From contig NZ_BJKK01000003.1 of assembly GCF_006538325.1 (NCBI RefSeq), positions 310,001 through 374,000 of the forward strand: a stretch of 64,000 bases of DNA. Direction: 5' to 3'. Both the position numbers and the translations under genes were made by a program. Of this stretch, positions 50,385 to 61,091 are shown piece by piece. Each line of letters begins with the position of its first letter. Position 1 is the stretch's first letter. Origin of the DNA: Alteromonas sp. KUL42. Lineage in GTDB: Bacteria; Pseudomonadota; Gammaproteobacteria; Enterobacterales; Alteromonadaceae. The notes below the pieces were generated by a model. The model did not search any database. It saw nothing but the letters and a program-made list of their open reading frames with translations, and was not told the DNA's origin.

Positions 50385-51938
50385 TTAACGAGAATACATC
50401 GCTGGTTGCCCCTGTTCAGGCGTACTGGCTTGAATGAACTCACGTAAGTCTTGATTGGACTGTTTAAGGTCGTCACGACGCAAATACATCATGTGTCCAC
50501 TGCGATACCCTTTAAAGCTCAAGCGATCTTTCATGGTTCCGCTTTGGTCAAGCTGCCACATGGTGTATTTAGCATCAAAATAGTTTGTTGCACCATCGTA
50601 ATAGCCCGATTGGATCATAACGTTTAAATACGGGTTTTGTGCCATGGCTAAACGCAAATTTTCACCTGTGTGATTATTTGTGCGATCCCAAGGGTGTACG
50701 TTGCCAAACATATTGTATTTAGTGTCAGTTTTGTAATTGAGCTCTTCACGCAAATAGTAATTGATGGCTGGCGTGAACGAATGAAGCCAAGAGGTCAACT
50801 CTGCCCAATAATCTGGTCTATTGCCACTTTGCTTTGCATCAACACCTAAATAACGGCTATCTAATCGACCCAGTGTTTTACCTTCATCACGCAAAAGTGC
50901 TTTCCAGAAAAACGCGGTATCAACGTCCAAATTATTTTGCATTATTGCTTCTTCAGAAAGCCCTGAATAGCGCGCCATTTTACCCAGTACTGTGCGCTTT
51001 TCATCCTCCCCTATGAACCCACCTTTGGCGAGTGCAGGAATTAATTCATTAATGGTAAATTGCTCTACCTCGGGCAATAACTCTGTCAGGTCTTTACTTT
51101 GTAGCTCACTGTCTAATTTCTTATGATACCAAGCAGTAGCAGCGAAATAAGGTAAACGGTTAGCCGCTTTCACTGGTCCGTCTCGCTCAATGCCGATATC
51201 AGTTGGCGATACTAATACAACGCCATTCAGATACATCCACTGACGATTTTGTAGCTCAAGTGCTAACCCTGACACGCGAGTGGTGCCATAGCTCTCGCCA
51301 ATCAGATATTTAGGAGAGCGCCAACGATTATTGCGCGTTACAAATGTATTAACCCAATCAGCGAGATAGCTTATATCAGCATTAACGCCGAAGAACATTT
51401 TCTGTTGTTCATCTTTAGACGGTAAATTGCCATCTTCATCTTCCAAGATGCGGCTATACCCCGTATTTACAGGATTAACAAAAACAATGTCCGCCACATC
51501 CAAAATTGAATAAGTGTTGGTTTGTACACCATAGGGCTGAACCGGGTAGCCTTCGCTGTCGATGTTTAATATGCGCGGGCCAGTATAGGCAACATGCATC
51601 CATACAGAGGCAGAGCCCGGGCCACCATTAAATGAAATAACTAGCGGTCTATCTGCGTTATCTTTAACATCAGTGCGTTGATAGTAGGTGTAAAACAAGG
51701 TGGCTACAGCTTCGTCTTTGCTATTCCAAACCGGTTGTGTACCGGTTGTAGCACTGTATTTAACCCGCTTGCCAAGAATTTTAGTCTCGTGATCCGTAAC
51801 AACACTGCTATCAATGTCAAGGGTACGGCGATGTGATGCACTGCTGGTATCCGCTACTACATGAGTAGATATCGAGACCAAGGCGATAAGCGCAAAACAC
51901 ACTGCGCGGGGTGTTAATGTACTCATTTTGTTTTTCAT
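50385..51938 (-). CDS. Secreted S10-family serine carboxypeptidase-like protein
   Basis: 517 residues with Sec signal peptide (CFALIALVSISTHVVA region). Serine carboxypeptidase layout: FNGGPGSASVWMH, nucleophile serine in IGESYGTTRVSGLAL, acid in QSGYYDGATNYF and His in YRSGHMMYL. Bacterial members are periplasmic or extracellular. It would trim C-terminal residues from peptides. Start at 51938 or 51926. Neighbours unrelated. Confidence 0.85.
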   Translation of the reverse strand: MKNKMSTLTPRAVCFALIALVSISTHVVADTSSASHRRTLDIDSSVVTDHETKILGKRVKYSATTGTQPVWNSKDEAVATLFYTYYQRTDVKDNADRPLVISFNGGPGSASVWMHVAYTGPRILNIDSEGYPVQPYGVQTNTYSILDVADIVFVNPVNTGYSRILEDEDGNLPSKDEQQKMFFGVNADISYLADWVNTFVTRNNRWRSPKYLIGESYGTTRVSGLALELQNRQWMYLNGVVLVSPTDIGIERDGPVKAANRLPYFAATAWYHKKLDSELQSKDLTELLPEVEQFTINELIPALAKGGFIGEDEKRTVLGKMARYSGLSEEAIMQNNLDVDTAFFWKALLRDEGKTLGRLDSRYLGVDAKQSGNRPDYWAELTSWLHSFTPAINYYLREELNYKTDTKYNMFGNVHPWDRTNNHTGENLRLAMAQNPYLNVMIQSGYYDGATNYFDAKYTMWQLDQSGTMKDRLSFKGYRSGHMMYLRRDDLKQSNQDLREFIQASTPEQGQPAMYSR

Positions 51939-52104
51939 TAGACTGTCGCTTTTAAATTAAGGCGTATATTTTTATTATTGGCTTTTAGCATGCCTGTTTG
52001 CCAAGCATAAGTGCTTAGCATATGCGCACTATAACCTCGTACAATTTAATACTGAGAAATGCTCGACAAGTGGCATAAATTTATCGACAGTTGTCTATGA
52101 GAGG

Positions 52105-52704
52105 CTATAAGGAAGCGGCAATATTCTCTGGCCCATAGCACCTTATATGCCGTTTGAGATCAGGAAAAAAGAGAAGAAAATACCGCTCAATTTCATCGCG
52201 ATGCTGAGCAATATCGTCGACAACATAATGAAAACGATTAGTAAAACGTATGCGCCTTGCTACAGATGTGATTGCCATAGCAATACCCTCTTCTTTGGCG
52301 TAATCATTAAACCAATTTTGCGAAATCATACTACCAATACGCTGACGCATAATACCCGGCATATGCATAAGACGTTGTTCCAATAAAGAGAAACTATTAA
52401 CGCGAAAATCGTGAAAAGATGTTGTGCTGAATTTAGACCAATGCTTTATCAATAAATGATCAAAGTAGATATCTAAAGCAACGGGTGCAAAACGTCGGCG
52501 TTTAGCATCAAATAATTGTTTTGCTTCAACAACCGCAGGATGACTGTCAGTGTATCTATCTACTTCGTAATGGTTTTCTAGGCCAAGCCGCACCATTGGG
52601 GAAAGATTGTTCACTTTAACTCCCCGCCTGAAGTCACCCAATAAATTTCCAAAATGAGAGTCGGCAGTGCGCTGTGCAAAATACAGATGCGCTAAATAGT
52701 TCAT
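52105..52704 (-). CDS. acpH: Acyl carrier protein phosphodiesterase
   Basis: 199 residues, close to E. coli AcpH (193). N-terminal MNYLAHLYFAQRTADSHFGNLLGDF and the HD-like YFDHLLIKHW are family signatures, with metal ligands in the DUF479 fold. It removes the phosphopantetheine group from holo-ACP. A single gene before the c-di-GMP protein. Confidence 0.88.
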   Translation of the reverse strand: MNYLAHLYFAQRTADSHFGNLLGDFRRGVKVNNLSPMVRLGLENHYEVDRYTDSHPAVVEAKQLFDAKRRRFAPVALDIYFDHLLIKHWSKFSTTSFHDFRVNSFSLLEQRLMHMPGIMRQRIGSMISQNWFNDYAKEEGIAMAITSVARRIRFTNRFHYVVDDIAQHRDEIERYFLLFFPDLKRHIRCYGPENIAASL

Positions 52705-52983
52705 AACACCACAAGTTTACAAAAAAAGGGTTAATGCTTCACCTCATTCACTGTTTGCATGTCTATAATCAATAAACATACTAGAAAAATCTAATATTTC
52801 CCAATACTATGCATCAGTGGTTCAACAAACAGAATATCAATGAACATACTCGTTGTCGAAATACCCGTGAAGCAGGTGACTATCTCAAATGAGCCAAATA
52901 CAGGAAATTAAAGCCTCAACACAACGGTATATCAGTCAAAGCCTACTCTTCGCACTATTTGTTAGGGACTGAAAGTATTGCCC

Positions 52984-55512
52984 ATGACCCATGAAAATAC
53001 GTTGAGCACTATGACGCAAGAGCCTTTTGGTGAAACAATCAAGCGCTATGCACTACTTCTAGGGGCTTTAACGTTAAGTTTCTTTTTACTTTCACTTACT
53101 TTCTCTACAGAAATACCGTTTCTTCAAGAGCAGTACCTACTGCTTCATCTAAGTTCAGAATTAATTTCTTCGTTTATATTCGCGGCAATCGTCGTTGTTA
53201 TTTGTCTTAAACCCGTTGAATACACGTTTAAGCCTGCCAACATTATTATTTTTGGGTTAACCACTGTAGCCATTATCGACTACGTTCATGCGCTGTCGTA
53301 TGCGGGCATGCCATTGTTAATAACAAAACCTACCACAGAAAAAGCCATATTTTTTTGGTTCGTTGGAAGAACATTTGAGCTTCTTACATTGGCCGCTTTG
53401 TTGTTCAACGTGTCTTTACCTTGGCGACAGCGCCATGCCTTATTCGCGGCAATATCATTAAGTGTTCTGCTAGTTATAATGGGAAATTACTTTATAGATT
53501 GGTTTCCTATTTTGTATGTGAGCGGGAAAGGTGTCAGCCCATTTAAGTCATACTACGAGTCGCTCTTGGGCTTGTTTAGTTTGGGATTAACCATTGCATT
53601 TTTCGTAAAGGCAGTTAAAACAAAAGATAAAAGCAATATTCACCTGTCTATTTCAACCTATTGCATGGCAATTTGCTCATTTCTCATCATTTCCTATAGC
53701 TCAGCGTCACAACTTAACGTGTTAGTTGCGCATTTCTATAAAATAATCTCTGCAATTGTTCTATTCAGGTCCATATTTATTGTTGAACTGCTTTCTCCCT
53801 ATGATGAGATTGTCAAAGAAAAAGGGCAAACTGCAAAAGCACTAAAAGAAACAAAAGAGCTAAAAGAAGCGCTCGATCAGCATGCTATTGTTGCTGTAAC
53901 TGATGCTAAGGGCGTTATTCTTAGTGTTAACGAAAAATTCTGCAATATTTCTCAATATTCACGTGAAGAACTCATTGGCAACACTCACCGTATTATTAAT
54001 TCAGGAGTACATTCCGCCGACTTCTTTAAAGACATGTGGGGGCGAATAAAGAGCGGGCATCCTTGGGAAGGTGAAATTTGCAACAGAGCAAAGGATGGCA
54101 GCTTGTATTGGATGAGTACCACTATCGTCCCCCTGTTAGACGAGAATAACAGGCCAATTAAATACATCGCCATTCGCGCAGATATTACCAGCCGCAAGCT
54201 CGCCGAAGAGGAAGTAACACGGCTCGCACTCTACGATGAACTAACCAACTTACCTAATCGTCAGTACTTGAAACAAACCTTGGACGATGTTCAACGAGAA
54301 GATACACTTACCTCAGGTTACGGCGCTTTATTAACATTGGATATAGACGATTTTAGTACCGTAAACGACAGCTTGGGGCACGTTACGGGTGACTTACTGC
54401 TAATAAAAGTTGCTTCCAGAATTGAATCGAATATTCACAATCAACACTTTATCGCTAGAATAGGCGGCGACCAATTCGCTATGTTGCTGCTCGACATAGG
54501 TATAACGCAAGACAAAGCCTTGTATCGTGCAGAGAAACTCGCCAAGACATTGCAAAGTGAAATGTTGAAGCCATTCTCAATTGCGGAACATGAACTTGTT
54601 ATATCAAGTAGTATTGGCCTGTGTATTTTCGACAGTAAGACGTCTAATACAGACGCCATCTTGAAACAGTCTGACATTGCACTTCATCAAACCAAACAAA
54701 TCGGTAAAAATACTATCGGCTTTTTCGAGAGTGAATTACAAGACAAAGTAGACCGTCGCAATCTACTTATTCAGCAGCTCTCTACAGCCCTTGAAAACAA
54801 TGAGTTGCAGGTGGTCTTTCAACCCATTCTAGATAAACATCAAACTCTTTGCGGCTATGAAGCATTAACTCGCTGGCACAGTCGCTTGTTGGGTTTTGTG
54901 TCTCCTGCTGAATTCATTCCCATTGCTGAAAGTACGGGGCTGATCAGAGAAATGGGAGATTGGATCATTCAGCAGTGCTGCCAGCAAATACACAGTTGGA
55001 AAGGTAACGCATCTAAAGAAAGCTTAACCATAGCGATTAATATCAGCGCAATTCAATTTGAAGAAGATACTTTTGTTGAGAAATTACAAGCTGCATTAGC
55101 CCGCAATCAGGTGTCTGCAATAAACATCAAACTTGAGATTACAGAGAGTGTTATGGTGCGACAATCAGAGAATGTGGTCGAGAAAATGCAGCAGCTATCT
55201 GAACTTGGTTTTCAATTGTCCTTGGATGACTTCGGAACGGGTTATTCATCGTTGAATTACCTCACTAGCTTCCCCATCGACATTATCAAAATCGACAAGT
55301 CATTTATTGATAAACTCTTGCTTAATGATGAGGGTCGCTCGGTGGTTGTTTCGATTATTAATCTCGCTCACGGATTAAATAAAGCGGTTGTCGCTGAGGG
55401 TGTCGAAACACAAGAGCAATTTGAAGCACTTCACGCATTAAATTGTAACTTCTATCAAGGCTATTACTTTGGCAAACCAGAACCGCTAGAGCCTTGCGAT
55501 GGAAAATGTTAA
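52984..55512 (+). CDS. MASE3-PAS-GGDEF-EAL membrane protein, probable c-di-GMP phosphodiesterase
   Basis: 842 residues from ATG 52984. Seven to eight N-terminal hydrophobic helices (about 20-270) with LSSELISSFIF and DYVHALSYAGMP as in MASE3 sensory domains; a PAS/PAC (about 295-410: ILSVNEKFCNISQYSREELIG); GGDEF domain whose active motif reads GGDQF (RIGGDQFAML), lacking the catalytic acid; and an EAL domain with intact YEALTRW, NISAIQFEE, EITESVMVR, DDFGTGYSSL and AEGVET. So it probably hydrolyses c-di-GMP, the GGDEF part acting as a GTP sensor or relic. Lower-confidence start, since no clear ribosome site. Confidence 0.9.
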   Translation: MTHENTLSTMTQEPFGETIKRYALLLGALTLSFFLLSLTFSTEIPFLQEQYLLLHLSSELISSFIFAAIVVVICLKPVEYTFKPANIIIFGLTTVAIIDYVHALSYAGMPLLITKPTTEKAIFFWFVGRTFELLTLAALLFNVSLPWRQRHALFAAISLSVLLVIMGNYFIDWFPILYVSGKGVSPFKSYYESLLGLFSLGLTIAFFVKAVKTKDKSNIHLSISTYCMAICSFLIISYSSASQLNVLVAHFYKIISAIVLFRSIFIVELLSPYDEIVKEKGQTAKALKETKELKEALDQHAIVAVTDAKGVILSVNEKFCNISQYSREELIGNTHRIINSGVHSADFFKDMWGRIKSGHPWEGEICNRAKDGSLYWMSTTIVPLLDENNRPIKYIAIRADITSRKLAEEEVTRLALYDELTNLPNRQYLKQTLDDVQREDTLTSGYGALLTLDIDDFSTVNDSLGHVTGDLLLIKVASRIESNIHNQHFIARIGGDQFAMLLLDIGITQDKALYRAEKLAKTLQSEMLKPFSIAEHELVISSSIGLCIFDSKTSNTDAILKQSDIALHQTKQIGKNTIGFFESELQDKVDRRNLLIQQLSTALENNELQVVFQPILDKHQTLCGYEALTRWHSRLLGFVSPAEFIPIAESTGLIREMGDWIIQQCCQQIHSWKGNASKESLTIAINISAIQFEEDTFVEKLQAALARNQVSAINIKLEITESVMVRQSENVVEKMQQLSELGFQLSLDDFGTGYSSLNYLTSFPIDIIKIDKSFIDKLLLNDEGRSVVVSIINLAHGLNKAVVAEGVETQEQFEALHALNCNFYQGYYFGKPEPLEPCDGKC

Positions 55513-55750
55513 CCGCCAACACAAGAAATGAACAAAGATAACGAGGCTCTTGTAGGTTAATTTCCTCAAAGCCGACAGGTACCCGAGGCTGTTTAACTCT
55601 GAGCATTTGCTTCAGGCAGTTTGATTCGTGTTCCTTGATTCAGGTAGCTTGATTCATGTCATTTTGCCTAGCAATTTTCAGTGGTATACTTGCCGCCCAA
55701 ATAAAGGTATTCAGTACCTTTCCTCAATTATTTGCTGTAGAGAGAAAACG

Positions 55751-56524
55751 TTGGACGCCCTACTCGAACCTATCAGAAGCTTCTTACAATGTGAAACGCC
55801 AGATCAATGGGTAGATGAAGCGGTAAAGAAAGAAAATTTATCCGTTATTTTATTAGATCATCTTGTTTGTGAGCTAAAAGCTGCTCAAAGTGCCATGTTC
55901 CTCATTCGAAGATATGCCGTAGATAAAGAAAGTAGTGAGGCGTTATTAGCATGGTTGAAGCCTTTTGAAGATTTTACCTACCGCATGCAGGGCGACTGGA
56001 GAGAATTGAGTAAACACAACACACTGTCAAAGTCTATGTTGCCAAAGTCGGGCACTCCTTATGGCCAAGATCTCATCGATAAAATGGTGTTGCTGATAAA
56101 AGAAGAATTACACCACTTTTTTCAAGTGTTAGAGATTATGGATGAATACGGTATTCCGTATGAAAATATCAGCTCTAGCCGTTACGCCAGAGGCATGTTA
56201 ACCCATGTTAAGAATCACGAGCCCGATGCGCTTATCGACAAACTGATTTGTGGTGCATACATCGAGGCCCGCTCCTGTGAGCGCTTTGCAAAACTAGCCC
56301 CCCATGTAGATAAGCGTTTAGGAGATTTTTATGTCTCCTTGCTTCGCTCTGAAGCTAGACATTATCAAGATTACCTATCGCTTGCTGAAGAAATAGCCGG
56401 TCGCGATATCACTGAACGCATTGCCTATTTTGGCAAAATTGAAGCTGATTTAATTTCGTCACCAGATGAGGACTTCAAGTTTCATAGTGGTGTGCCTGCT
56501 TTTATTGCGACTATTAAGTTATAA
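55751..56524 (+). CDS. miaE: tRNA-(ms2io6A)-hydroxylase
   Basis: 257 residues from TTG 55751 (LDALLEPIRSFLQ); the frame is open further upstream but the extension is not MiaE-like. Di-iron ligands are in LKAAQSAM, EELHHFFQ, EARSCERFA and SEARHYQDY (two E-x-x-H type motifs). MiaE hydroxylates ms2i6A37 in tRNA. The last 74 bases shared with 57844-57917 mean the C-terminal end (HSGVPAFIATIKL) is a replaced version; the other copy would end HSGVPAS. Confidence 0.88.
   Translation: MDALLEPIRSFLQCETPDQWVDEAVKKENLSVILLDHLVCELKAAQSAMFLIRRYAVDKESSEALLAWLKPFEDFTYRMQGDWRELSKHNTLSKSMLPKSGTPYGQDLIDKMVLLIKEELHHFFQVLEIMDEYGIPYENISSSRYARGMLTHVKNHEPDALIDKLICGAYIEARSCERFAKLAPHVDKRLGDFYVSLLRSEARHYQDYLSLAEEIAGRDITERIAYFGKIEADLISSPDEDFKFHSGVPAFIATIKL
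56428..56501 (+). repeat. 74-bp direct repeat, copy within miaE 3' end
   Basis: Exactly identical to 57844-57917. This copy is inside the miaE coding frame; beyond it the sequences diverge (TTATTG here, CTTGAT there). With the second copy it flanks 1342 bases holding a PEP-CTERM-like gene. Confidence 0.93.
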
Positions 56525-56719
56525 GTTGATGGTATAATGAAGCAAGATTGACAATCAAATCCGTTATAGTAATTAGCTACTCAAAAGCTCGCTTTGAACA
56601 GATTTAATTAAAACTGTATAGTCCGTCACAGTATTTAAAATTGGTAACTTATTTTCCATAGTCACTAAAGCAATCTTTTAGTGCTTTTCACTTTAACTAG
56701 ATAATGAACTTAGTAATTC

Positions 56720-57637
56720 TCATACATAATTATTCAATTTTTTGCGTTTCTTAAATCTTATTCCCCCAAGAAGCACACAGGTGAAAAGTGTTAAATAACT
56801 TGGCTCTGAAACTTGATTATCTGATAGTTCCTCATACTCAATTCGAAGGCTTGTTGAAAATACTGTACTGTGATTAATCCACCCTTCCCTTGCATCGTCT
56901 CCTGTATTGAAATATATATCCCAGTCTATGGTTTTAGACGATACCGCTAAATCGATACCATGTGTCACAATTTTAGACCAATCACTTTCAGAGAAAGTCA
57001 AAACATCACTTATAAAATTCCACCCAACGGTCGCCGTATCTGTACAAACATCCCAACTATCATCATTACTAATACCTGTGTAATACCCATACCTATCAAA
57101 ATTGTAGCTATTTTTATCTACATAATCCCCTATACTTCGACCAGTACTGCATTCTGCAATAACTGATTGTTCTTTTGCTAACGATAGAATTTGATTACCG
57201 TCAATACTAATTTCAACTCCAGACCGACCATCAAATTCACTTTTTCCTTCAGCAATAGAAGTACTTCTAGTGTCATATGTTCCTACCCCCGAAACCGTCC
57301 TCCACCTCATGGAGTAGTTTAACCAAATATTTGATATTTTAGCGTTTTCAAGTAAGCTTTTGTGTGTAGAATTCAAGTTTAGCTCTGAAGAATGAACAGT
57401 AGAACCTCCGTTGCCTAAGTTACGGTTCCATTCATCAAAATTAGTATAGTTAGCTCCTTCAATACCAATATGAGCAAAAGTGCCATTATTGGGATCTCTT
57501 ACAATTTGTGTATAGTTAATATTACTCGTAGTTCTGATATGAGAGGCGTTTTGGCTGCCAGAAATCGATATGATACCAGCATGTGCTTTTAAGGTTACTA
57601 ACGTCAAAATTGCAAGTATCAATTTTTGATGAGTCAT
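56720..57637 (-). CDS. PEP-CTERM-like secreted protein
   Basis: 305 residues. Signal peptide (ILAILTLVTLKAHA), beta-rich body with GSQNASHIRTTSN and GNQILSLAKEQ, and a C-terminal SEPSYLTLFTCVLLGGIRF followed by KKRKK, close to the PEP-CTERM sorting signal (motif, hydrophobic helix, basic tail). Such proteins are processed by exosortase; no exosortase gene is in this window. AT-rich compared with neighbours and enclosed in the miaE 3'-end duplication, so it is probably acquired. Function unknown. Confidence 0.68.
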   Translation of the reverse strand: MTHQKLILAILTLVTLKAHAGIISISGSQNASHIRTTSNINYTQIVRDPNNGTFAHIGIEGANYTNFDEWNRNLGNGGSTVHSSELNLNSTHKSLLENAKISNIWLNYSMRWRTVSGVGTYDTRSTSIAEGKSEFDGRSGVEISIDGNQILSLAKEQSVIAECSTGRSIGDYVDKNSYNFDRYGYYTGISNDDSWDVCTDTATVGWNFISDVLTFSESDWSKIVTHGIDLAVSSKTIDWDIYFNTGDDAREGWINHSTVFSTSLRIEYEELSDNQVSEPSYLTLFTCVLLGGIRFKKRKKLNNYV

Positions 57638-58202
57638 TTTAAATCCTTTTAAACATATAAATTTAATGAACTTTAAAGAGACTTTTAAGCAAGTACCAAG
57701 CCGACATCTTTTAATTTAAAGAAATCAATTACTAGTAAAGTGAAGCTTCGCTGCAAACTGAAATATGTAAAAATATTAGACACGTATAAAAACACCTCAA
57801 AAATTATCTAGTACACTGTACTAATCACAAGAGATTTGAGTAGTTTTGGCAAAATTGAAGCTGATTTAATTTCGTCACCAGATGAGGACTTCAAGTTTCA
57901 TAGTGGTGTGCCTGCTTCTTGATAAGGTACGAACTAACGTATCAATAAACTATTCGCTGCCATTACGTTCACAATTTAAACAAATTTTATTGACGCTTTG
58001 TCATTCTTGCTGCACACTCAAATTGTAAACATATTGTTAATGGCAGTTTTATCGCGCTTTGCGCCATGTTTACTTAAGCGTACTTGCCTTAGTCTGCGGT
58101 TACCGTTACACCAAGGTAAATGACGAGTCACTCTGTTCACACTGCCTCACAACAATATCCATTTTATTAAGAATAATAACCTTGGTTATAAGGCAGGACG
58201 TT
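57638..58202. other. 565-base gap holding the second miaE repeat
   Basis: It contains the upstream region of the PEP-CTERM gene, then the second copy of the 74-bp repeat (57844-57917), then sequence leading to the Yip1 gene. No supported gene. The frame open from 58059 would extend the Yip1 protein but lacks a ribosome site and is not conserved in character. Confidence 0.5.
57844..57917 (+). repeat. 74-bp direct repeat, downstream copy
   Basis: Exact copy of 56428-56501. In the miaE frame it would continue to an immediate stop (VPAS then TGA), so it may be the original 3' end of miaE before an insertion. Confidence 0.93.
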
Positions 58203-58802
58203 ATGATTTTAAATCACCTCATTGGCATCTATACACATCCAAAGGAAGAATGGCAGAGTATTGATGTTAAGCATGAAACTTATTTTTACGCGCTAACCCA
58301 TATTGCATTTATTGCACTCATCCCTTCACTTGTCGCTTATTACTCCAGTGCACACACAGGGTGGAGTATCGGAGCGGGCGATGTTATCCGTTTAAGTGAA
58401 ACCAGCGCTGTTATGATGGCAGCGGGTATGTACTTTGGCTTGGTTACTGGAGTAATTGGCCTTGCCGTACTCATTCACGAACTGGCAAAAGCGTTTGACG
58501 CCTCGCCTACTTATACCCAATCCTTAGAGCTTGCTGCATATACTGCGACGCCTCTATTTATGGTTGGTTTTGCAGGCCTATACCCAGAACTATGGGTGGT
58601 GATGACGGCACTGTTAGTTGGCATTAGCTACTCTGTTTATCTCCTTTATTCTGGCGTGCCAATTATGATGCATATGCCAGAAGATAAAGGCTTTATCTAT
58701 TCAAGTTCGGTAGTTACCTGTGGCCTTGTTCTTCTAGTCATTTTGATGACGGGCTCAGTTCTAGTGTGGGGGTTATATGGTGGGCCTGTATTCGTGCATT
58801 AA
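58203..58802 (+). CDS. Yip1-domain membrane protein
   Basis: 199 residues from ATG 58203 (MILNHLIGIYTHPKEEW), AGGA upstream. The N-terminal THPKEEWQSI segment followed by about five transmembrane helices is the Yip1/DUF1282 pattern seen in gammaproteobacterial inner membrane proteins. TM segments include AAGMYFGLVTGVIGLAVLIH and VVTCGLVLLVILMTGSVLV. Function unknown. Shares a terminator with purF. Confidence 0.8.
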   Translation: MILNHLIGIYTHPKEEWQSIDVKHETYFYALTHIAFIALIPSLVAYYSSAHTGWSIGAGDVIRLSETSAVMMAAGMYFGLVTGVIGLAVLIHELAKAFDASPTYTQSLELAAYTATPLFMVGFAGLYPELWVVMTALLVGISYSVYLLYSGVPIMMHMPEDKGFIYSSSVVTCGLVLLVILMTGSVLVWGLYGGPVFVH

Positions 58803-58866
58803 GTAAAAATAGCGCGTAAAACACGCCGACTGACTTAATACGTGTTAAGTCAATCATTTAAGCTAC

Positions 58867-58895
58867 AAAAAAGCCGGTCTTGAACCGGCTTTTTT
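58867..58895. terminator. Bidirectional terminator between Yip1 gene and purF
   Basis: GCCGGT and ACCGGC with a 5-base loop, A6 on the left and T6 on the right. It works in both directions. Confidence 0.88.
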
Positions 58896-58918
58896 CATAA
58901 CTGATTGTTTAATAGAAA

Positions 58919-60445
58919 TTAATCTTCAGCGGCACCAATATTATGCACGTCTAAGTTGCTTAGTTCCGCCTGAACCACTGGTGCATTTCTCGACTTTTCG
59001 CCGCGAGACATGTCAATACGCTCTAGATACTCTTGATCGATGTCTGCGGTTATATAGTTTCCATCAAATACTGAGGTTTCGAAACGTTGAATAGACTCGT
59101 TTTCTTCTCTAACAGCATCTACCAAGTCTGAAATATCTTGGAAAATTAATCCATCGGCTTGAATTAACTCAGCAATTTGGTCAATTTCACGACCATATGC
59201 GATAAGCTCGTTTGCCGATGGCATATCGATGCCATACACATTAGGGAAACGAATTTCTGGTGCAGCGGATGCAAAGTAAACCTTCTTAGCACCCGACTCT
59301 CTTGCCATTTCGATAATTTGCCCAGACGTCGTACCACGTACAATAGAGTCATCAACCAGTAGTACACTCTTGCCTTTGAATTCAGATGAAATCGCATTTA
59401 ACTTGCGGCGTACTGACTTCTTACGCATGGTTTGACCCGGCATAATAAATGTACGACCTATGTAACGGTTTTTTACAAACCCTTGGCGGTAAGGTAGTTC
59501 AAGAGTGTTAGCTATTTGTAGTGCCACATCCATTGATGTTTCAGGAATAGGAATAACCACGTCTATATCTAGGTCAGCCCATTCACGTTTTATTTTTTCG
59601 CCTAACTTGCGTCCCATATTGACGCGTGATGCGTAAACAGAAATACCATCGATGAAACTATCTGGGCGCGCGAAGTACACAAATTCAAAAATACACGGTG
59701 ATGTAATTGGGTTATCTGAACACTGACGTGTATGTAACTGCCCTTCTTCCGTGATGAATACCGCTTCTCCAGGTGCAACATCGCGAACAAATTGGAAGCC
59801 AACCGCATCCAATGCAACACTTTCAGAGGCAACCATCCATTCCTCACCCAGCTCTGTCATTCTCTTACCTAGCGCAAGAGGACGAATGCCGTGAGGGTCG
59901 CGAAAAGCAACGATACCTTGACCGATAATTGCAGCTACAACGGCATAGGCACCACGTATTTTCTTGTGTACCTTTGTTACCACTTCAAAGATATGCTCAG
60001 CACTTACACTTAAGCCAGCAACTTGCTGTAACTCGTGAGCAAGTATATTAAGTAACAATTCAGAATCTGACGTAGTATTGATGTGACGGCGCGCAATACG
60101 AAATACTTCTTCTTGTAACTCGTGGGCATTAGTTAGGTTACCATTGTGAGCAAAGGCAATACCAAATGGCGAGTTTACATAAAACGGCTGAGCTTCAGCA
60201 GAGCTTGAGGTTCCCGCCGTAGGGTAACGAACATGGCCAATACCCATATTACCCGTTAATCGCTTCATATGACGCGTATGGAACACATCTCGAACCAAAC
60301 CATTTGCTTTGCGCAAATTAAACATATTTTGGTCGATAGTCATTATGCCAGCAGCATCCTGTCCACGGTGCTGAATTACCGTTAGACCATCGTACAGTGA
60401 CTGAGCTACGGGCGTTTTACCAACTATTCCGACAATACCACACAT
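58919..60445 (-). CDS. purF: Amidophosphoribosyltransferase
   Basis: 508 residues (E. coli 505). Glutaminase nucleophile Cys2 in MCGIVGIVG, with HNGNLTN; PRPP loop [15 protein letters not shown]. First step of purine synthesis. Last gene of an accD-folC-dedD-cvpA-purF run in the E. coli order, with a 14-bp gap to cvpA. CvpA-purF expression in enterics is repressed by PurR; no clear PurR box was identified here. Confidence 0.97.
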   Translation of the reverse strand: MCGIVGIVGKTPVAQSLYDGLTVIQHRGQDAAGIMTIDQNMFNLRKANGLVRDVFHTRHMKRLTGNMGIGHVRYPTAGTSSSAEAQPFYVNSPFGIAFAHNGNLTNAHELQEEVFRIARRHINTTSDSELLLNILAHELQQVAGLSVSAEHIFEVVTKVHKKIRGAYAVVAAIIGQGIVAFRDPHGIRPLALGKRMTELGEEWMVASESVALDAVGFQFVRDVAPGEAVFITEEGQLHTRQCSDNPITSPCIFEFVYFARPDSFIDGISVYASRVNMGRKLGEKIKREWADLDIDVVIPIPETSMDVALQIANTLELPYRQGFVKNRYIGRTFIMPGQTMRKKSVRRKLNAISSEFKGKSVLLVDDSIVRGTTSGQIIEMARESGAKKVYFASAAPEIRFPNVYGIDMPSANELIAYGREIDQIAELIQADGLIFQDISDLVDAVREENESIQRFETSVFDGNYITADIDQEYLERIDMSRGEKSRNAPVVQAELSNLDVHNIGAAED

Positions 60446-60459
60446 GTGCGTTACCTATT

Positions 60460-60948
60460 TCAAGCGGGATTTAAGAAACTGGAGGAGTCTTTCACGTAAC
60501 TGAAAAACCACTCAATAATGACACCAAACTCAGGTATGAGTACCGACGATTGCCACCATGATGAGGAAGCAGCGCTGGTAAAGGTATCCATAAAAAAGAG
60601 CAATGCGCTTACAATCAAGACACCGCGTAAGGCACCAAAGACAACACCAAGTACCCTATCGGTACCTGATAAGCCTGTAGCTTGTACTAGTTGACTGATC
60701 GCAAAATTAATCATGCCACCAAGTATAAGCGTTGTGACAAACAATGCCGCAATTGCCGCACCGTTTTTTAAATAGGGATCATCAATGGCAGTGAAATAAA
60801 CAGCGAGATCTTCGTAAAAGTTGCTGGAAATGAAAAGTGCAGCAAACCAAACCACTAAAGAAATGGCTTCTTTTACAAACCCTCTGATTAGGCTTATTAA
60901 GGTAGATACCGCAATGATACCCAGTATGGAAAAGTCTACCCAGTTCAT
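60460..60948 (-). CDS. cvpA: CvpA family membrane protein
   Basis: 162 residues, the size of E. coli CvpA. Four membrane segments; first [23 protein letters not shown], with [22 protein letters not shown] conserved. Named for colicin V production and linked to envelope integrity. Same operon as purF (14-bp gap). Confidence 0.92.
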   Translation of the reverse strand: MNWVDFSILGIIAVSTLISLIRGFVKEAISLVVWFAALFISSNFYEDLAVYFTAIDDPYLKNGAAIAALFVTTLILGGMINFAISQLVQATGLSGTDRVLGVVFGALRGVLIVSALLFFMDTFTSAASSSWWQSSVLIPEFGVIIEWFFSYVKDSSSFLNPA

Positions 60949-61091
60949 CGTCTCTCTGTCGCGTTATTGTTGCTTTAGTTAGTAAAACAACGAGCCATTG
61001 GCGAGATGGCGCGCATTCTAACAGAAGATAGAAATATTGCTAGTGCGTAATAAAGTTGCAACACGCTAAATTGAATTGTTGTGTAAAAACC

